From Roseivirga sp. E12 (lineage in GTDB: Bacteria > Bacteroidota > Bacteroidia > Cytophagales > Cyclobacteriaceae), in NCBI RefSeq assembly GCF_017592825.1, contig NZ_JAGFMD010000011.1, positions 47,479 to 111,478 of the forward strand: a stretch of 64,000 bases of DNA, read 5' to 3'. This document shows positions 36,189 through 45,704 of this stretch, piece by piece; position 1 is the stretch's first letter, and each line of letters opens with the position of its first letter. Position numbers and translations under genes: made by a program. The notes below the pieces were generated by a model. It did not search any database. It saw nothing but the letters and a program-made list of their open reading frames with translations, and was not told the DNA's origin.

Positions 36189-38631
36189 TGCTCTAGGTAC
36201 ATATATAAAGACTGCAGTCAGAAGTTTGAATAAACATAGGCTGTCTGCAGTCATTAATATTGCCGGTCTGTCAATTGGTTTTGCATCTTGTTTGTTGATC
36301 ACTTTTTATATTCAGCAAGAGACGAGTTATGATAAATTTTATAAGGACTCCTCTCATATTTATCGGCTGAATACCAACTGGGGACAAGAGGGAGCTGATG
36401 AGAAATTTGCCACTACACCACCACCATTGGCGCCTCACTTGGCGGAAATATCCCCTGGAGTCCAAGCGATTACCAGAGTGTATAAAGGAGGTGACTTCAC
36501 GATGCGAGCAGATCACGATTTTGAAAGTCCTTTTCGTGAAACAAACGCCTGGATGGTCGAAGACGGCTTCCTTGATGTACTTGATCACGGGGTTTTAGCT
36601 GGAAATAGAGAAACAATGTTTTCCCAACCTAGGTCAGTTGTAATGCCTAAGTCCACAGCCATAAGGTATTTTGGTAAAGAAGCTTTTGAGACTGGAAACA
36701 TCGTGGGGAGAAGCCTCGGAGGAGGAGGAGATGGAGGGACCAAATGGCTGGTAACAGGAGTCCTGCCAGATCAACCAGAGAACTCTCACTTTCAGTTTGA
36801 TATGCTATTGACGCCTGAAAACGATGTTGTTCTGAATCAACCCAATTGGGGGTGGTTGGCATTCTATACTTACATAAGACTCAAAGACAATACAGCAGAG
36901 TCTTTGAAGAATTTGGATGGTCAACTCGAAAGTATCGTGGGTGATCATGCTGTAAAACACTTTGATGTAGACTTGGAGGAACTCCGGAGTCAGGGTCTGG
37001 ATATGAGTTATTCTTGGCAATCAATAGAGTCCATTCACCTAAAGTCATCTCTACTGCGAGAAATGAGGCCAAATGGTAACATTACTTATGTACAAGCCAT
37101 GATTGCGATAGCGGTCTTTATTATAATCTTAGCCTGCGTTAACTTTATTAACCTGACAACAGCTAGGTCTGCTGTCAGAGCTAAGGAGATAGGGGTAAGA
37201 AAGGTATTGGGCTCTCAGCGAGGTCAATTAATTTGTCAATTTTTGACCGAGTCACTATTAATGAGCTTTATAGCATTATTGGTGGCATTTGGCTTGATTG
37301 AATTTCTATCCGAGACCCTGGCACCTCAATTCGGCTGGATTATCAAAACAAGTTTTATTAGACAGGCTGATGTTTTGATAGCCATTATTAGTCTTACCAT
37401 AGCACTCGGCCTTATAGCAGGCCTTTATCCAGCACTATACCTTACACGTTTCAAACCCTCTCAGGTACTTAAGGGTAATGTTTCAAGCGGCCCTGGGGAA
37501 AAACGAATAAGAAATGGCCTGGTGACCTTCCAGTTTGTTGTGTCTATGACATTAATTGTTTCCACGGCTATAATTAATAGACAGGTGGACTATATCCAAA
37601 GGAAGGATTTGGGTTTTGACAAGGAGAATGTCATTGTTATTCAGAATGACCGAGAAATTGACGAGAGGAGGAATGAATTTAAAAATGCTTTGAAATTAAA
37701 GCCCGGCCTACTAAGTGCCAGCTTCACTACAGGAATCCCCGGTCTAGCACAATATATGAGGCGTGACTTCACCTTAGAAGGCTCTAGCTTGAGTACCGGT
37801 CTGACTTGGTTCGAGGTGGATGAATCGTTTTTGCAAACTATGGAAGTAGAGTTGTTAGAAGGTCGGGGGTTTGATCCGCTAATTGCTTCTGATAGTATGG
37901 CCTTAATATTAAATCAAACCGCAGCCAAAGAATTGAGATTGGAGGAACCAATTGGAAAGTTTATTACCATCAACCAAGGTGCCAATGACGAAAGAAGAGT
38001 GCAAGTAATTGGTGTAATAAAGGACCTAAACCTACAGTCTTTCGACAGAGCTGTGAGTGGACTGGCACTAGAGTATCTCGATAACTTTGACTTCAAAGAC
38101 TACATTACTATTAGAATAGCTCCCGGTGATTTGGAACAGCACATTGAGGCTCTAGCAACATCCTGGTCTGAGTTTGAGCCAAATGTACCAATGGTTTATA
38201 GTTTCTTAGATAGTGATTTTGACAAACTATTCAAGTCTGAGTTAAGGTTGAGCAAAGTTTTTAACGGATTTACTGCGCTTGCTATTGTCATAGCATGCCT
38301 AGGGTTGTTTGGGTTGGCGTCTTTCACAAGCAATCAAAGAATCAAGGAAATAAGTATCCGTAAAGTATTAGGCGCCACTACCTCTTCTTTGTTGTCTCTT
38401 TTGTTCAAGGGCTATTTTAGGTTAATCATAGTTGCCTTCATTTTTGCTAGTGTAATTGCCTACGGTCTAATGAATAATTGGCTGTCCAATTTTGCTTATA
38501 GAACAGATTTAGGCCTGCAGCCGTTTGGACTTGCCTTTTTAGGTACAATACTCATAGCAGCATTAACCGTTATTTACCACTCGTTGAAGACAGTTTCTTC
38601 GAATCCTATTGAAAACCTTAAAGACGAATAG
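36181..38631 (+). CDS. MacB/FtsX-type ABC transporter permease, copy 7
   Basis: 816 residues, the longest copy. Its ATG at 36181 lies inside the last codons of copy 6 (8-base overlap), so translation is probably coupled. First core near 302 (CVNFINLTTARSAVRAKEIG) and second near 692 (CLGLFGLASFTSNQRIKEIS), the LFGLA form shared with copy 8. A glycine-rich loop, RSLGGGGDGGTKW, is inserted near residue 180 of the first periplasmic domain, not seen in the others. Ends SNPIENLKDE. Confidence 0.94.
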   Translation: MNNALGTYIKTAVRSLNKHRLSAVINIAGLSIGFASCLLITFYIQQETSYDKFYKDSSHIYRLNTNWGQEGADEKFATTPPPLAPHLAEISPGVQAITRVYKGGDFTMRADHDFESPFRETNAWMVEDGFLDVLDHGVLAGNRETMFSQPRSVVMPKSTAIRYFGKEAFETGNIVGRSLGGGGDGGTKWLVTGVLPDQPENSHFQFDMLLTPENDVVLNQPNWGWLAFYTYIRLKDNTAESLKNLDGQLESIVGDHAVKHFDVDLEELRSQGLDMSYSWQSIESIHLKSSLLREMRPNGNITYVQAMIAIAVFIIILACVNFINLTTARSAVRAKEIGVRKVLGSQRGQLICQFLTESLLMSFIALLVAFGLIEFLSETLAPQFGWIIKTSFIRQADVLIAIISLTIALGLIAGLYPALYLTRFKPSQVLKGNVSSGPGEKRIRNGLVTFQFVVSMTLIVSTAIINRQVDYIQRKDLGFDKENVIVIQNDREIDERRNEFKNALKLKPGLLSASFTTGIPGLAQYMRRDFTLEGSSLSTGLTWFEVDESFLQTMEVELLEGRGFDPLIASDSMALILNQTAAKELRLEEPIGKFITINQGANDERRVQVIGVIKDLNLQSFDRAVSGLALEYLDNFDFKDYITIRIAPGDLEQHIEALATSWSEFEPNVPMVYSFLDSDFDKLFKSELRLSKVFNGFTALAIVIACLGLFGLASFTSNQRIKEISIRKVLGATTSSLLSLLFKGYFRLIIVAFIFASVIAYGLMNNWLSNFAYRTDLGLQPFGLAFLGTILIAALTVIYHSLKTVSSNPIENLKDE

Positions 38632-38632
38632 C

Positions 38633-41014
38633 ATGATAGTCAATTACCTTAAAACCTTTATTAGATCATTTAGAAGGCATCCTTTGCTTTCAACTTTGAA
38701 TGTATTAGGACTTAGTATTGGAATTGGTTGTTTCCTGGTTATTTCTCTCTACCTCTTTCAAGAGAACACTTATGAGAAGGGCTTCTCGAGTAGTGAAAAT
38801 ATTTATCGCATAGAAGAGGACTTTATGAACATGGGGATGGTGGCTACTACCTCATCCAATTTAGAGTTTCGACTTGGTGACTTTCCTCAGGTTGACGCCC
38901 ATACGCGGGTGAGTAATCTTGGTAGTGGAACCCCAGTTATTGTAGAAGAGAATAGGTATAAGGTTGGGAAGATTTTCTCTGCAGATAGCAACTATTTTAA
39001 GCTCTTCGATTATGAATTTTTGGTGGGCGAAAGAGCAACGGCACTAAATGGAAGAAGCAAAGTAGTATTAAGCGAGAAGGCAGCAATAACCCTATTTGGA
39101 ACCATTGACGTCCTAGGTAAAACAATAACGCATCCTGATTTCGGCCCCTTCAATGTTTCTGGGGTAGTTAAGAAAAGTGTCTTCAAGTCTCATCTTGACT
39201 TCGATGTATTGTTCACAAGCTTTTTCCCCGTCAAGTATGACCTATATAGCTGGTATGGTATTAACGCCTATTCCTATGTCAAGCTAAAGAGGAATGTTAC
39301 AGCTGAACAATTAAAGACACAGCTAGATGAACTGAGCCGAGCGGAAATCTATCCGTTAATGCACCCCACAAAAGAACTATCTTTTGAAGAATGGGGAAAA
39401 GGGCAAAATAAGGTTGTCTTCTTTGCCAAACCTCTTGGGGATATCTACCTAGAATCAAATGTACTGTTTGAGATCTATCAAAATGGTGACAAGCAAACGC
39501 GCATAACACTATTGATCATTGCCATATTCATCCTCTTTGTGGCATCCGTGAATTTCATGAATTTGACTACTGCAAAATCATCTCAGCGTACCAAGGAAAT
39601 AGGTGTAAGAAAGGTGTTAGGGGCTAGTAGAGGACGGTTAACAACTTATTTTCTGACGGAGAGTCTATTCATTACTTTTCTTTCAACAGTATTAGGAGCA
39701 GGGCTTTCTGAGCTATTTATTAGATTAATCAACATTTATTGGAATGGAGATATAATGGTATCCCTATTGACCTACCCAGTGCTGTTGGTTTACCTATTGA
39801 TTTTTGTGTTTTGCTTGGGAATAATGTCAGGTATGTATCCAGCACTATACCTTTCTTCGGCAAAGATGATTCCACTATTAAAAGGACTGAAGTTAGGTAG
39901 GGTGTTGAACCTTGCTTCTGCGAAGACACTCCGAAATAGTCTTGTGGTTTTGCAGTTTGCTATATCCACTACACTGATCATTGGCAGCATCTTTATTAGT
40001 AATCAGCTTAAGCACCTGAAAGAATTGGACTTAGGGTTCAATAAGGACCAAGTTATGGTTATAAAAAATATGCCTGTGCTTAAGAACTCGCGCCTTGCAT
40101 TTAAGGATGAATTAATGCGCAATGCTGGTGTATCGCAAGCTAGTTTTACACATAGATTGCCAGCTGATGGCTCTTCGGCAAACACCTCAATAGCTTTGGA
40201 TGCGGAGAATTCAATAACCTTGGATCATTTCTATGCAGATGAGTATTTCGAGGAAGTTCTTGACTTAGATCTGATAACTGGAGAATGGTTTGACCCTGAT
40301 AAACAGCAATACGATTCATTGATTGTAATTAACAAAACAGCCGCTATGTCGCTTGGATATGATGATGCAATTGGTCAGGTGATTGGTGGGTACTGGACAG
40401 TGATAGGTGTTGTAGATGACTTCTACTATGGAGGACTGAGAGACAAAATTGGTCCTGCTATGTTTATATATACACCAGAGGCTCAAAAAAATATCCTAGC
40501 GGCCCAAATAGATCCGAAAACTATTTCTCCGAGAGATGTCGAACGCGTCTGGTCTCAGTTTACGGGAGAACCATTTGAGTATTATTACTTAAATGAAAAC
40601 TACGAAGGACAAATTCAAGCTGAACAAGATAATGCTAGTGCGGTGTTAGTATTTACTGTTTTCGCTATACTCATTTCATGCTTAGGTCTGTTTGGTCTTG
40701 CTGCATTCACCGCAGATCAACGAATGCATGAATTTGGAGTTAGAAAGGTATTAGGAGCTAATGTGTCGGATATTGTGAGGCACTTTGGAGGAGGCTTCTT
40801 AAAGCTTATTCTATTAGCGTTTGTTGTTGCAGTACCCGTTGCTTTTTACGGCATAAATCTATGGCTCGAAGGCTTCGCAAATAGGATAGTATTGAGTATT
40901 TGGCCCTTCATTGCAGCAGGTGGTTTGGCAGTGATTATTGGTATTGGAACCGTATGCTTTCAATCCTTTAAAACGGCTATGGTGAACCCTGCTACAACTT
41001 TGAGAAACGAGTAG
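38633..41014 (+). CDS. MacB/FtsX-type ABC transporter permease, copy 8
   Basis: 793 residues, last of the array. I use the ATG at 38633 (MIVNYLKTFIRSFRRHPLLS), one base after the previous stop; an in-frame TTG at 38609 would add eight residues encoded by the end of copy 7. First core near 290 (SVNFMNLTTAKSSQRTKEIG) and second near 672 (CLGLFGLAAFTADQRMHEFG, VRKVLGA). Ends VNPATTLRNE. It converges on the TPR/DUF1579-like gene with only 2 bases between stops and no evident hairpin. Confidence 0.94.
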   Translation: MIVNYLKTFIRSFRRHPLLSTLNVLGLSIGIGCFLVISLYLFQENTYEKGFSSSENIYRIEEDFMNMGMVATTSSNLEFRLGDFPQVDAHTRVSNLGSGTPVIVEENRYKVGKIFSADSNYFKLFDYEFLVGERATALNGRSKVVLSEKAAITLFGTIDVLGKTITHPDFGPFNVSGVVKKSVFKSHLDFDVLFTSFFPVKYDLYSWYGINAYSYVKLKRNVTAEQLKTQLDELSRAEIYPLMHPTKELSFEEWGKGQNKVVFFAKPLGDIYLESNVLFEIYQNGDKQTRITLLIIAIFILFVASVNFMNLTTAKSSQRTKEIGVRKVLGASRGRLTTYFLTESLFITFLSTVLGAGLSELFIRLINIYWNGDIMVSLLTYPVLLVYLLIFVFCLGIMSGMYPALYLSSAKMIPLLKGLKLGRVLNLASAKTLRNSLVVLQFAISTTLIIGSIFISNQLKHLKELDLGFNKDQVMVIKNMPVLKNSRLAFKDELMRNAGVSQASFTHRLPADGSSANTSIALDAENSITLDHFYADEYFEEVLDLDLITGEWFDPDKQQYDSLIVINKTAAMSLGYDDAIGQVIGGYWTVIGVVDDFYYGGLRDKIGPAMFIYTPEAQKNILAAQIDPKTISPRDVERVWSQFTGEPFEYYYLNENYEGQIQAEQDNASAVLVFTVFAILISCLGLFGLAAFTADQRMHEFGVRKVLGANVSDIVRHFGGGFLKLILLAFVVAVPVAFYGINLWLEGFANRIVLSIWPFIAAGGLAVIIGIGTVCFQSFKTAMVNPATTLRNE

Positions 41015-41016
41015 TC

Positions 41017-41907
41017 CTAATTACTCTTCTTCATGTACAAACCATCAAAGCCTGCTGTCCAGGTTTTTCCATCATCTGTTGACCCTTCAAAGAGTTGACG
41101 CACTGTGCCGTCTTGATTCAAGGTAAATGTTAGTCTTGATAGGGATATGTTGCCTGTAGGCCCCATGACTTTACTTTGAAACTGTAATAGCCCCGGTTCC
41201 CTTTTGGTTTCAAGGTAATTATAGACATCTCCACCGCTTCCGACCCAGTGTTGGTGCCACTTCTTGTCAATTGGGTCATAGAAGTTTATACTTTGCCCAG
41301 CATAGTTTCCTGCAGTTTTATAATTCTCATGAATGGCACATCCGCCTTTTGCCATAGTAATAGAATTGTCTCCAACTTTTGTTCCGTTGACCATTACATC
41401 CCATTCGCCAATCCAGAAATCAAAATGCCGGTAATTTGCTTTGCCAAGGCATGGGTAAGCATTCTGTTCTACTTTTTTCAAAACTTCAATAAAAGGAGCT
41501 GAAGATCTATATTCTTCAAATGCAGGATCATTTTGAAGTAAATTGATAGCATTGAGTCCATTGTTAGCGGCAGCACTAAGAACCTCGATCATTTTGGTTT
41601 CATCTTTGAGTGCAGCATAAGATTTACTCATGCCAAAGGATATAAAGACAGGAGGGAAGTTGCGTTTTTTTGCTTCATTGAAATATTCAATCGCCTTTTC
41701 GTGCTTGCTCAATCGAGAATGGCTTAAAGCCAGATTATACCAGTCCAACGAGTCACCATCATTACTTTTTAGATACTTCAGGTAGTTGGCAGAGGCATCT
41801 TCCCATTCTTGATTTGTAAAATGTTTGAGAGCGGTCTCTTTCAAGTCCTGTGCTAAAACCTGACTTGTTAAGAAGAGTAGGAGAATAAGTGAATTGATTT
41901 TTTTCAT
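41017..41907 (-). CDS. TPR plus DUF1579-like secreted protein
   Basis: A 296-residue protein with a signal peptide ending near QVLAQ. Residues 20-145 hold tetratricopeptide-like repeats (WYNLALSHSRLSKHEKAIEY). After CLGKANYRHFDFWIGEWDVM (near 155-172) comes a lipocalin-like beta domain of the DUF1579 kind, with GGCAIHENY and KKWHQHWVGSGG. It should be periplasmic and could bind a small hydrophobic ligand, but no function is established. It is a single reverse-strand gene converging on the permease array; there is no evidence that it belongs to the array. Confidence 0.8.
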   Translation of the reverse strand: MKKINSLILLLFLTSQVLAQDLKETALKHFTNQEWEDASANYLKYLKSNDGDSLDWYNLALSHSRLSKHEKAIEYFNEAKKRNFPPVFISFGMSKSYAALKDETKMIEVLSAAANNGLNAINLLQNDPAFEEYRSSAPFIEVLKKVEQNAYPCLGKANYRHFDFWIGEWDVMVNGTKVGDNSITMAKGGCAIHENYKTAGNYAGQSINFYDPIDKKWHQHWVGSGGDVYNYLETKREPGLLQFQSKVMGPTGNISLSRLTFTLNQDGTVRQLFEGSTDDGKTWTAGFDGLYMKKSN

Positions 41908-42006
41908 AGTATCTATTTTTGATACCTGAAACTATTGCCTTTACCTGACGATTTGGGAAAATCCGATCAAGTTTTACCTCATTTGGGTAATTTGAGGTGC
42001 GCTTTT

Positions 42007-42471
42007 CTAAAAACTCTTCTTCAGTGTTTGAATCTCTCCATCATAAATAGAGGTGTATTTTATAGCTACGTCAATGCCAAAGGGCTTCGGGTTTCGTGGA
42101 TCACCTTTTAATTCGATAAAGACAATCTCTTTGTCAATTCTGAATGGCGAATTATTACTGATGTTGGTAGAGTTGACACGGTCCTTTCTAAGTCCAGCCG
42201 CATCTAGCACAGCATCCCAGTGACTATAGGTTTTGCCATTATAAGTTAGTTCGGTGGACTTAATGATAGCGGGTCCAATGCCTTCATTCATAAGATTTAA
42301 TCGCCAAGTGCTGTCGGTTTGCCAACTAGAGAAAACATTCAAATAGGGCATGACACTCACTCGGTTATGCTGTTGAGATATTCTCACTTGCCACACAGAT
42401 ACTACTACCGCGCAGACGGCAATAACAACTACACCTGCTTGTGTGATTTTTTCTGATCTGCTCATTGCCAT
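42007..42471 (-). CDS. Single-pass membrane protein, hypothetical
   Basis: A 154-residue protein with one N-terminal helix (about 11-28, GVVVIAVCAVVVSVWQV) followed by a periplasmic domain. The pattern, with a conserved-looking LNLMNEGIGPAIIKSTEL after the helix, resembles the many short bacterial proteins annotated only as hypothetical with this N-terminal anchor. The terminator at 42497-42527 lies upstream of it, so it needs its own promoter, which I could not identify. Function unknown. Confidence 0.7.
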   Translation of the reverse strand: MAMSRSEKITQAGVVVIAVCAVVVSVWQVRISQQHNRVSVMPYLNVFSSWQTDSTWRLNLMNEGIGPAIIKSTELTYNGKTYSHWDAVLDAAGLRKDRVNSTNISNNSPFRIDKEIVFIELKGDPRNPKPFGIDVAIKYTSIYDGEIQTLKKSF

Positions 42472-42496
42472 ACTCGAAGATATGTGGATCGCATGA

Positions 42497-42527
42497 ATAA
42501 AAAAAGCCCTAACCAGTTGGCTAGGGC
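42497..42527 (-). terminator. Terminator of the TPR/coiled-coil operon
   Basis: Read on the reverse strand, GCCCTAgCCAACTGGttAGGGC (hairpin at 42527-42506) is followed by TTTTTTT. It lies 25 bases after the stop of the coiled-coil gene. Confidence 0.85.
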
Positions 42528-42551
42528 TTGCAAAACCTTTTATAAGGCCTT

Positions 42552-42830
42552 CTATAATTCTTCGGCACCTGGTCCTTTTCGAAATAACTTCTTAAAGGCT
42601 TGTTCGATTTCATCAGCAGCTGATCTTAGGTGATGCTTGGCTTCTTCGATCTTAGGCTCATTTTTCAGCTTAAAGTCTTCTAACTTTTCTTCAAGCTTGT
42701 CGCGTTGAACTTTGAGAGCTTCTATGGTTTCTTCCATCTCTTCTCTTACCTCATCGCTAGCATCTCTTGCCTTATCTATAAGCTCATCAATCTTTTCTCT
42801 AAGCTCCTGAAGGATTTTGTCACTGTTCAT
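42552..42830 (-). CDS. Small coiled-coil protein, hypothetical
   Basis: A 92-residue, highly charged protein that should be almost wholly alpha-helical coiled coil (residues about 3-80, rich in Glu, Lys and Leu in heptads), with a basic KKLFRKGPGAEEL tail. Start at ATG 42830, whose A is the last base of the upstream gene's TGA (TGATG), so its translation is coupled to the TPR gene. The longer frame from TTG 42833 is less likely. No family assigned; a scaffolding role is only a guess. Confidence 0.72.
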   Translation of the reverse strand: MNSDKILQELREKIDELIDKARDASDEVREEMEETIEALKVQRDKLEEKLEDFKLKNEPKIEEAKHHLRSAADEIEQAFKKLFRKGPGAEEL

Positions 42831-44146
42831 CAATTACTTGGTCTAGTTTTAATAGTGGTGGTTACGCCAATCCAGCATCCCACTCTGATAGATTCTCCTT
42901 CTTTTTTGTTGGCAGTAAATACATCAGAAACGGTAGGGAATTGCTTTTTTGCTTCTGCCATTCCAGCACTATTTCCAGCTCTTTGATAAAGGTCATATGC
43001 TGCCATAAAAATGGACCTATCGTCTATTTGACTTTGCTTTTTTGAGCAATCATCAAAGCTGTTCATATACATGTTAGCAATGTAGGTATACGCCTCATTA
43101 GCCTTTGATGGATCTAACTTTGCTGCTTCTAACGCGGCTGCCCGTGCTTCTGCTTTTTTGCCTTGCGCTATATTCAACTGTGCAATATTCATTTGAAGGT
43201 CGGCCTTTTTTTCATCGTCAGTAGAAAGACTCAATGCCTCCATATAAAAAGTAGAAGCATTTTCGTAATCTTTATCACCAAAAGCACGCTGTGCCAATAC
43301 CTTGGCAATGCCTTCGGTAGGCTCTTGTTTCTGAATGATCTTGGCAGCAATTTCTATATATTTATTATCTCCACACCCTCTTTCTAGCAACAGACCAAAT
43401 ACTTTTTTGGCTAGCGTAAGGTCATCTCCTTGGTCTAGTGGAGGAGCGAGGTTTTTTTCAATAAAGTCACAATTTAGATCATCACCCATCACTTGTGTCA
43501 ACAGGCCATTTACTGCAGCTTTGTATCTGGTTAGTTTGGCAGCATCTTCTCCATCTGCGGCTTTCTTTTCAATGACATTCATCACCTTACTATAAACATC
43601 AATTACTTCTTCATTTGAGAAGTCATTTCCGTAGGCTCTATACCTTCTGACCATATCCATATAGGACACAATGTTGTTGTTGATGACACTGTTCGGTTGC
43701 TCATAAACTACTTTATAGGCCTCCATACCAGCGCCAATTCTTGATTTATCGGATTTCCAGTATTTATAATAACGATAAGCTTTGTTGTTTTTCTCTCTGT
43801 CAGACAAGCCATAGATTTCATCTTTTTTGTCAAATGAAAGCATCATCGAATCAAGAAACATCTGCTTCTGTGCTTCATCCGAAGCTGTTTTGGAAAGCTC
43901 TTCATAAGCCTTATATGAGTTGATGTACATGCCATCATACAACTCAGGGACATTAGTCATTAACCAATGAAGTGCGTTTGCAGCATCTCTATATTCCTTT
44001 ATTGAGATAGCATCCACCGATAAGGCGAATCGTCTTGACGCCTCAGATGCCAATTCGGTATCTGCTGGCATATTGAGCTTCTGGGCATGAAGCTGAACTG
44101 ATTGGATAAGAATTAACCCAAGAATTATGCGTTTCAAATATTTCAT
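42830..44146 (-). CDS. TPR-repeat secreted protein, paralogue 1
   Basis: A 438-residue protein with a signal peptide (ending VQLHAQ). The body is helical TPR-like repeats; the clearest lies near residues 290-350 (KDYENASTFYMEALSLSTDD, then MNIAQLNIAQGKKAEARAAA). Conserved blocks shared with the next gene include YRYYKYWKSDKSRIGAG, SVINNNIVSYMDM and a C-terminal RVGCWIGVTTTIKTRPSN. It should be periplasmic and bind protein or peptidoglycan partners. First gene of a short operon with the coiled-coil protein. No function is known to me. Confidence 0.8.
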   Translation of the reverse strand: MKYLKRIILGLILIQSVQLHAQKLNMPADTELASEASRRFALSVDAISIKEYRDAANALHWLMTNVPELYDGMYINSYKAYEELSKTASDEAQKQMFLDSMMLSFDKKDEIYGLSDREKNNKAYRYYKYWKSDKSRIGAGMEAYKVVYEQPNSVINNNIVSYMDMVRRYRAYGNDFSNEEVIDVYSKVMNVIEKKAADGEDAAKLTRYKAAVNGLLTQVMGDDLNCDFIEKNLAPPLDQGDDLTLAKKVFGLLLERGCGDNKYIEIAAKIIQKQEPTEGIAKVLAQRAFGDKDYENASTFYMEALSLSTDDEKKADLQMNIAQLNIAQGKKAEARAAALEAAKLDPSKANEAYTYIANMYMNSFDDCSKKQSQIDDRSIFMAAYDLYQRAGNSAGMAEAKKQFPTVSDVFTANKKEGESIRVGCWIGVTTTIKTRPSN

Positions 44147-44204
44147 ATTTAGAGTATTTACCTTTTAGAACACGTAATAGTGTATCCGTCAAAATAATTG
44201 GCGA

Positions 44205-44212
44205 CAAAAATA
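44205..44212 (-). promoter_or_regulatory. Candidate -7 element of TPR paralogue 1
   Basis: On the reverse strand TATTTTTG, a full match to TAnnTTTG, lies 58 bases before the ATG at 44146. No TTTG is found at the usual -33 distance. Confidence 0.4.
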
Positions 44213-44343
44213 CAAGGATTCTAAAAACCGCTTTCGTTTGACCTGTTAATTAATTGTTGCTTTTATATCGAAAAGCAAACGCGTAAGTTCAGGTTAAGGT
44301 TTTCTAAAGGTTGAGTATACTAAGCTAAGGAAACTTTACACAA

Positions 44344-45633
44344 TTAATTGCTCGATCGGGTCCTTACCTTAGTCTCTAAATTTATCCAGCAGCCAACAGT
44401 AATTAAGTCTCCTGCTACTATATCATAGTTGAAAGCTACTGATTTAGTTGGGAATTGCTTTCTAGCTTCTTCCATTTCAGCCAAGTCCTTAGCCTTCTCG
44501 AACATTTCATAGGCAACAAAGAATACTGCCCTATCTTCTACTGGGTTGTTCCCCTGAGCACACTCATTATAGCTTTGCATGTAAAGCTGTCCTATTAAAG
44601 AGTATGCTTTCGCAGACCTATCAACGTCAAGCTTAATAGAAGCCATCGCATGGTCTCTAGCAGATACCTTATCCATATTGATTTGATGGAGCTGAGCTAT
44701 ATCATAGTGAATGCTTGCTTTTTTAGACTTGCCCACCTCTAGGTCCAATGCTCTTTTATATAAGTCAATTGCATCGAGGTATTTCCCATCTGCTACATCA
44801 TACTGAGCCAATACTTTGAATAGACCAGGGTTAGGTTCATTGCGAGCCAGCAATTCCATTGCCTGTTGATAAACCTCAGAACGACCGCATTTAGACTCCA
44901 AAGTCAAACTCATAAGCCGCTTAGATACTTTTACACTATCGCTTCGGTTTAAACCACCCGCGAGTCGGATCATAGCATCACAAGAGATGTCATTTCCAAG
45001 CAACCTTATATAAATGTTATCAACGTTAGACATGTACTTATCTAACCTCGAAGCATCACCGCCATTGGCTTTTCTTGCTGCTACTTGACCTTGAATCTTA
45101 TCATAGATCTTATTCTTCTGATCGATCGATAGAGTTTTGTAGGCATCGTCATATTGCTTCGCCATATAGATGTATGGTACCAAGTTGTTGTTGATTACTG
45201 TTTCAGTTTTTTTGAATACATCCGCAAAGGCTTCATAAGCCGCCTCATATTTCTCAGGGCTGTTTCTGAAATACTTATAGTATCGAAATGCGAGTTTATT
45301 CTTTGCCAAATCGCTTAAGCCGAAGTATTCTCTCTTAGATTCGAAAGCAATTAACATAGAGTCTAAAAGAACTAACCTCTGTTGTTTGTCCTCAGTCTGA
45401 TTTGCCAATATTTCAAAAGCTTCAATCGCATCGTCCTGAATGCTCTGTGAAAAGGATGGTGCGTTTTTTAGTAACCAATGAAGGTCAGGTATAGCTTTGC
45501 TATAATTCTTGAAACCCATGTCATCGCTTGCGCTGGCATAGTGGTTCTTGATTTCCTGTTTTGAAACATCCTGTGCAATCGCACTTATGTATGATATAGC
45601 CAGGATGAATAGAAAGATATACTTAACTCTCAT
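44344..45633 (-). CDS. TPR-repeat secreted protein, paralogue 2
   Basis: A 429-residue paralogue of the 42830-44146 gene, matching it over its length: signal peptide (to SAIAQ), WLLKNAPSFSQSIQDDAIEA against WLMTNVPELYDGMYINSYKA, YRYYKYFRNSPEKYEAAYE, INNNLVPYIYMAKQYDDAYK, and a C-terminus TVGCWINLETKVRTRSSN. TPR-like repeats sit near 275-345. The pair is separated by 197 bases with a separate -7 box for each, so they are likely independently expressed copies of one periplasmic protein type. Function unknown. Confidence 0.8.
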   Translation of the reverse strand: MRVKYIFLFILAISYISAIAQDVSKQEIKNHYASASDDMGFKNYSKAIPDLHWLLKNAPSFSQSIQDDAIEAFEILANQTEDKQQRLVLLDSMLIAFESKREYFGLSDLAKNKLAFRYYKYFRNSPEKYEAAYEAFADVFKKTETVINNNLVPYIYMAKQYDDAYKTLSIDQKNKIYDKIQGQVAARKANGGDASRLDKYMSNVDNIYIRLLGNDISCDAMIRLAGGLNRSDSVKVSKRLMSLTLESKCGRSEVYQQAMELLARNEPNPGLFKVLAQYDVADGKYLDAIDLYKRALDLEVGKSKKASIHYDIAQLHQINMDKVSARDHAMASIKLDVDRSAKAYSLIGQLYMQSYNECAQGNNPVEDRAVFFVAYEMFEKAKDLAEMEEARKQFPTKSVAFNYDIVAGDLITVGCWINLETKVRTRSSN

Positions 45634-45667
45634 GGCATTTTAATTTAAGGTTCACATAGAAGTTAGC

Positions 45668-45675
45668 CAAAAATA
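45668..45675 (-). promoter_or_regulatory. Candidate -7 element of TPR paralogue 2
   Basis: TATTTTTG on the reverse strand, 34 bases before the ATG at 45633, the same octamer as before its paralogue. Confidence 0.4.
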
Positions 45676-45704
45676 TGCCAAAAATCAACTATGGTATTAG
45701 TTGA

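Noticed and set aside
45664..45682. Sigma-54 promoter before TPR paralogue 2
   Set aside because: On the reverse strand TTGGCATATTTTTGGC has -24/-12 spacing, but it contains a perfect TATTTTTG -7 box like its paralogue's and has no activator sites of the permease type.
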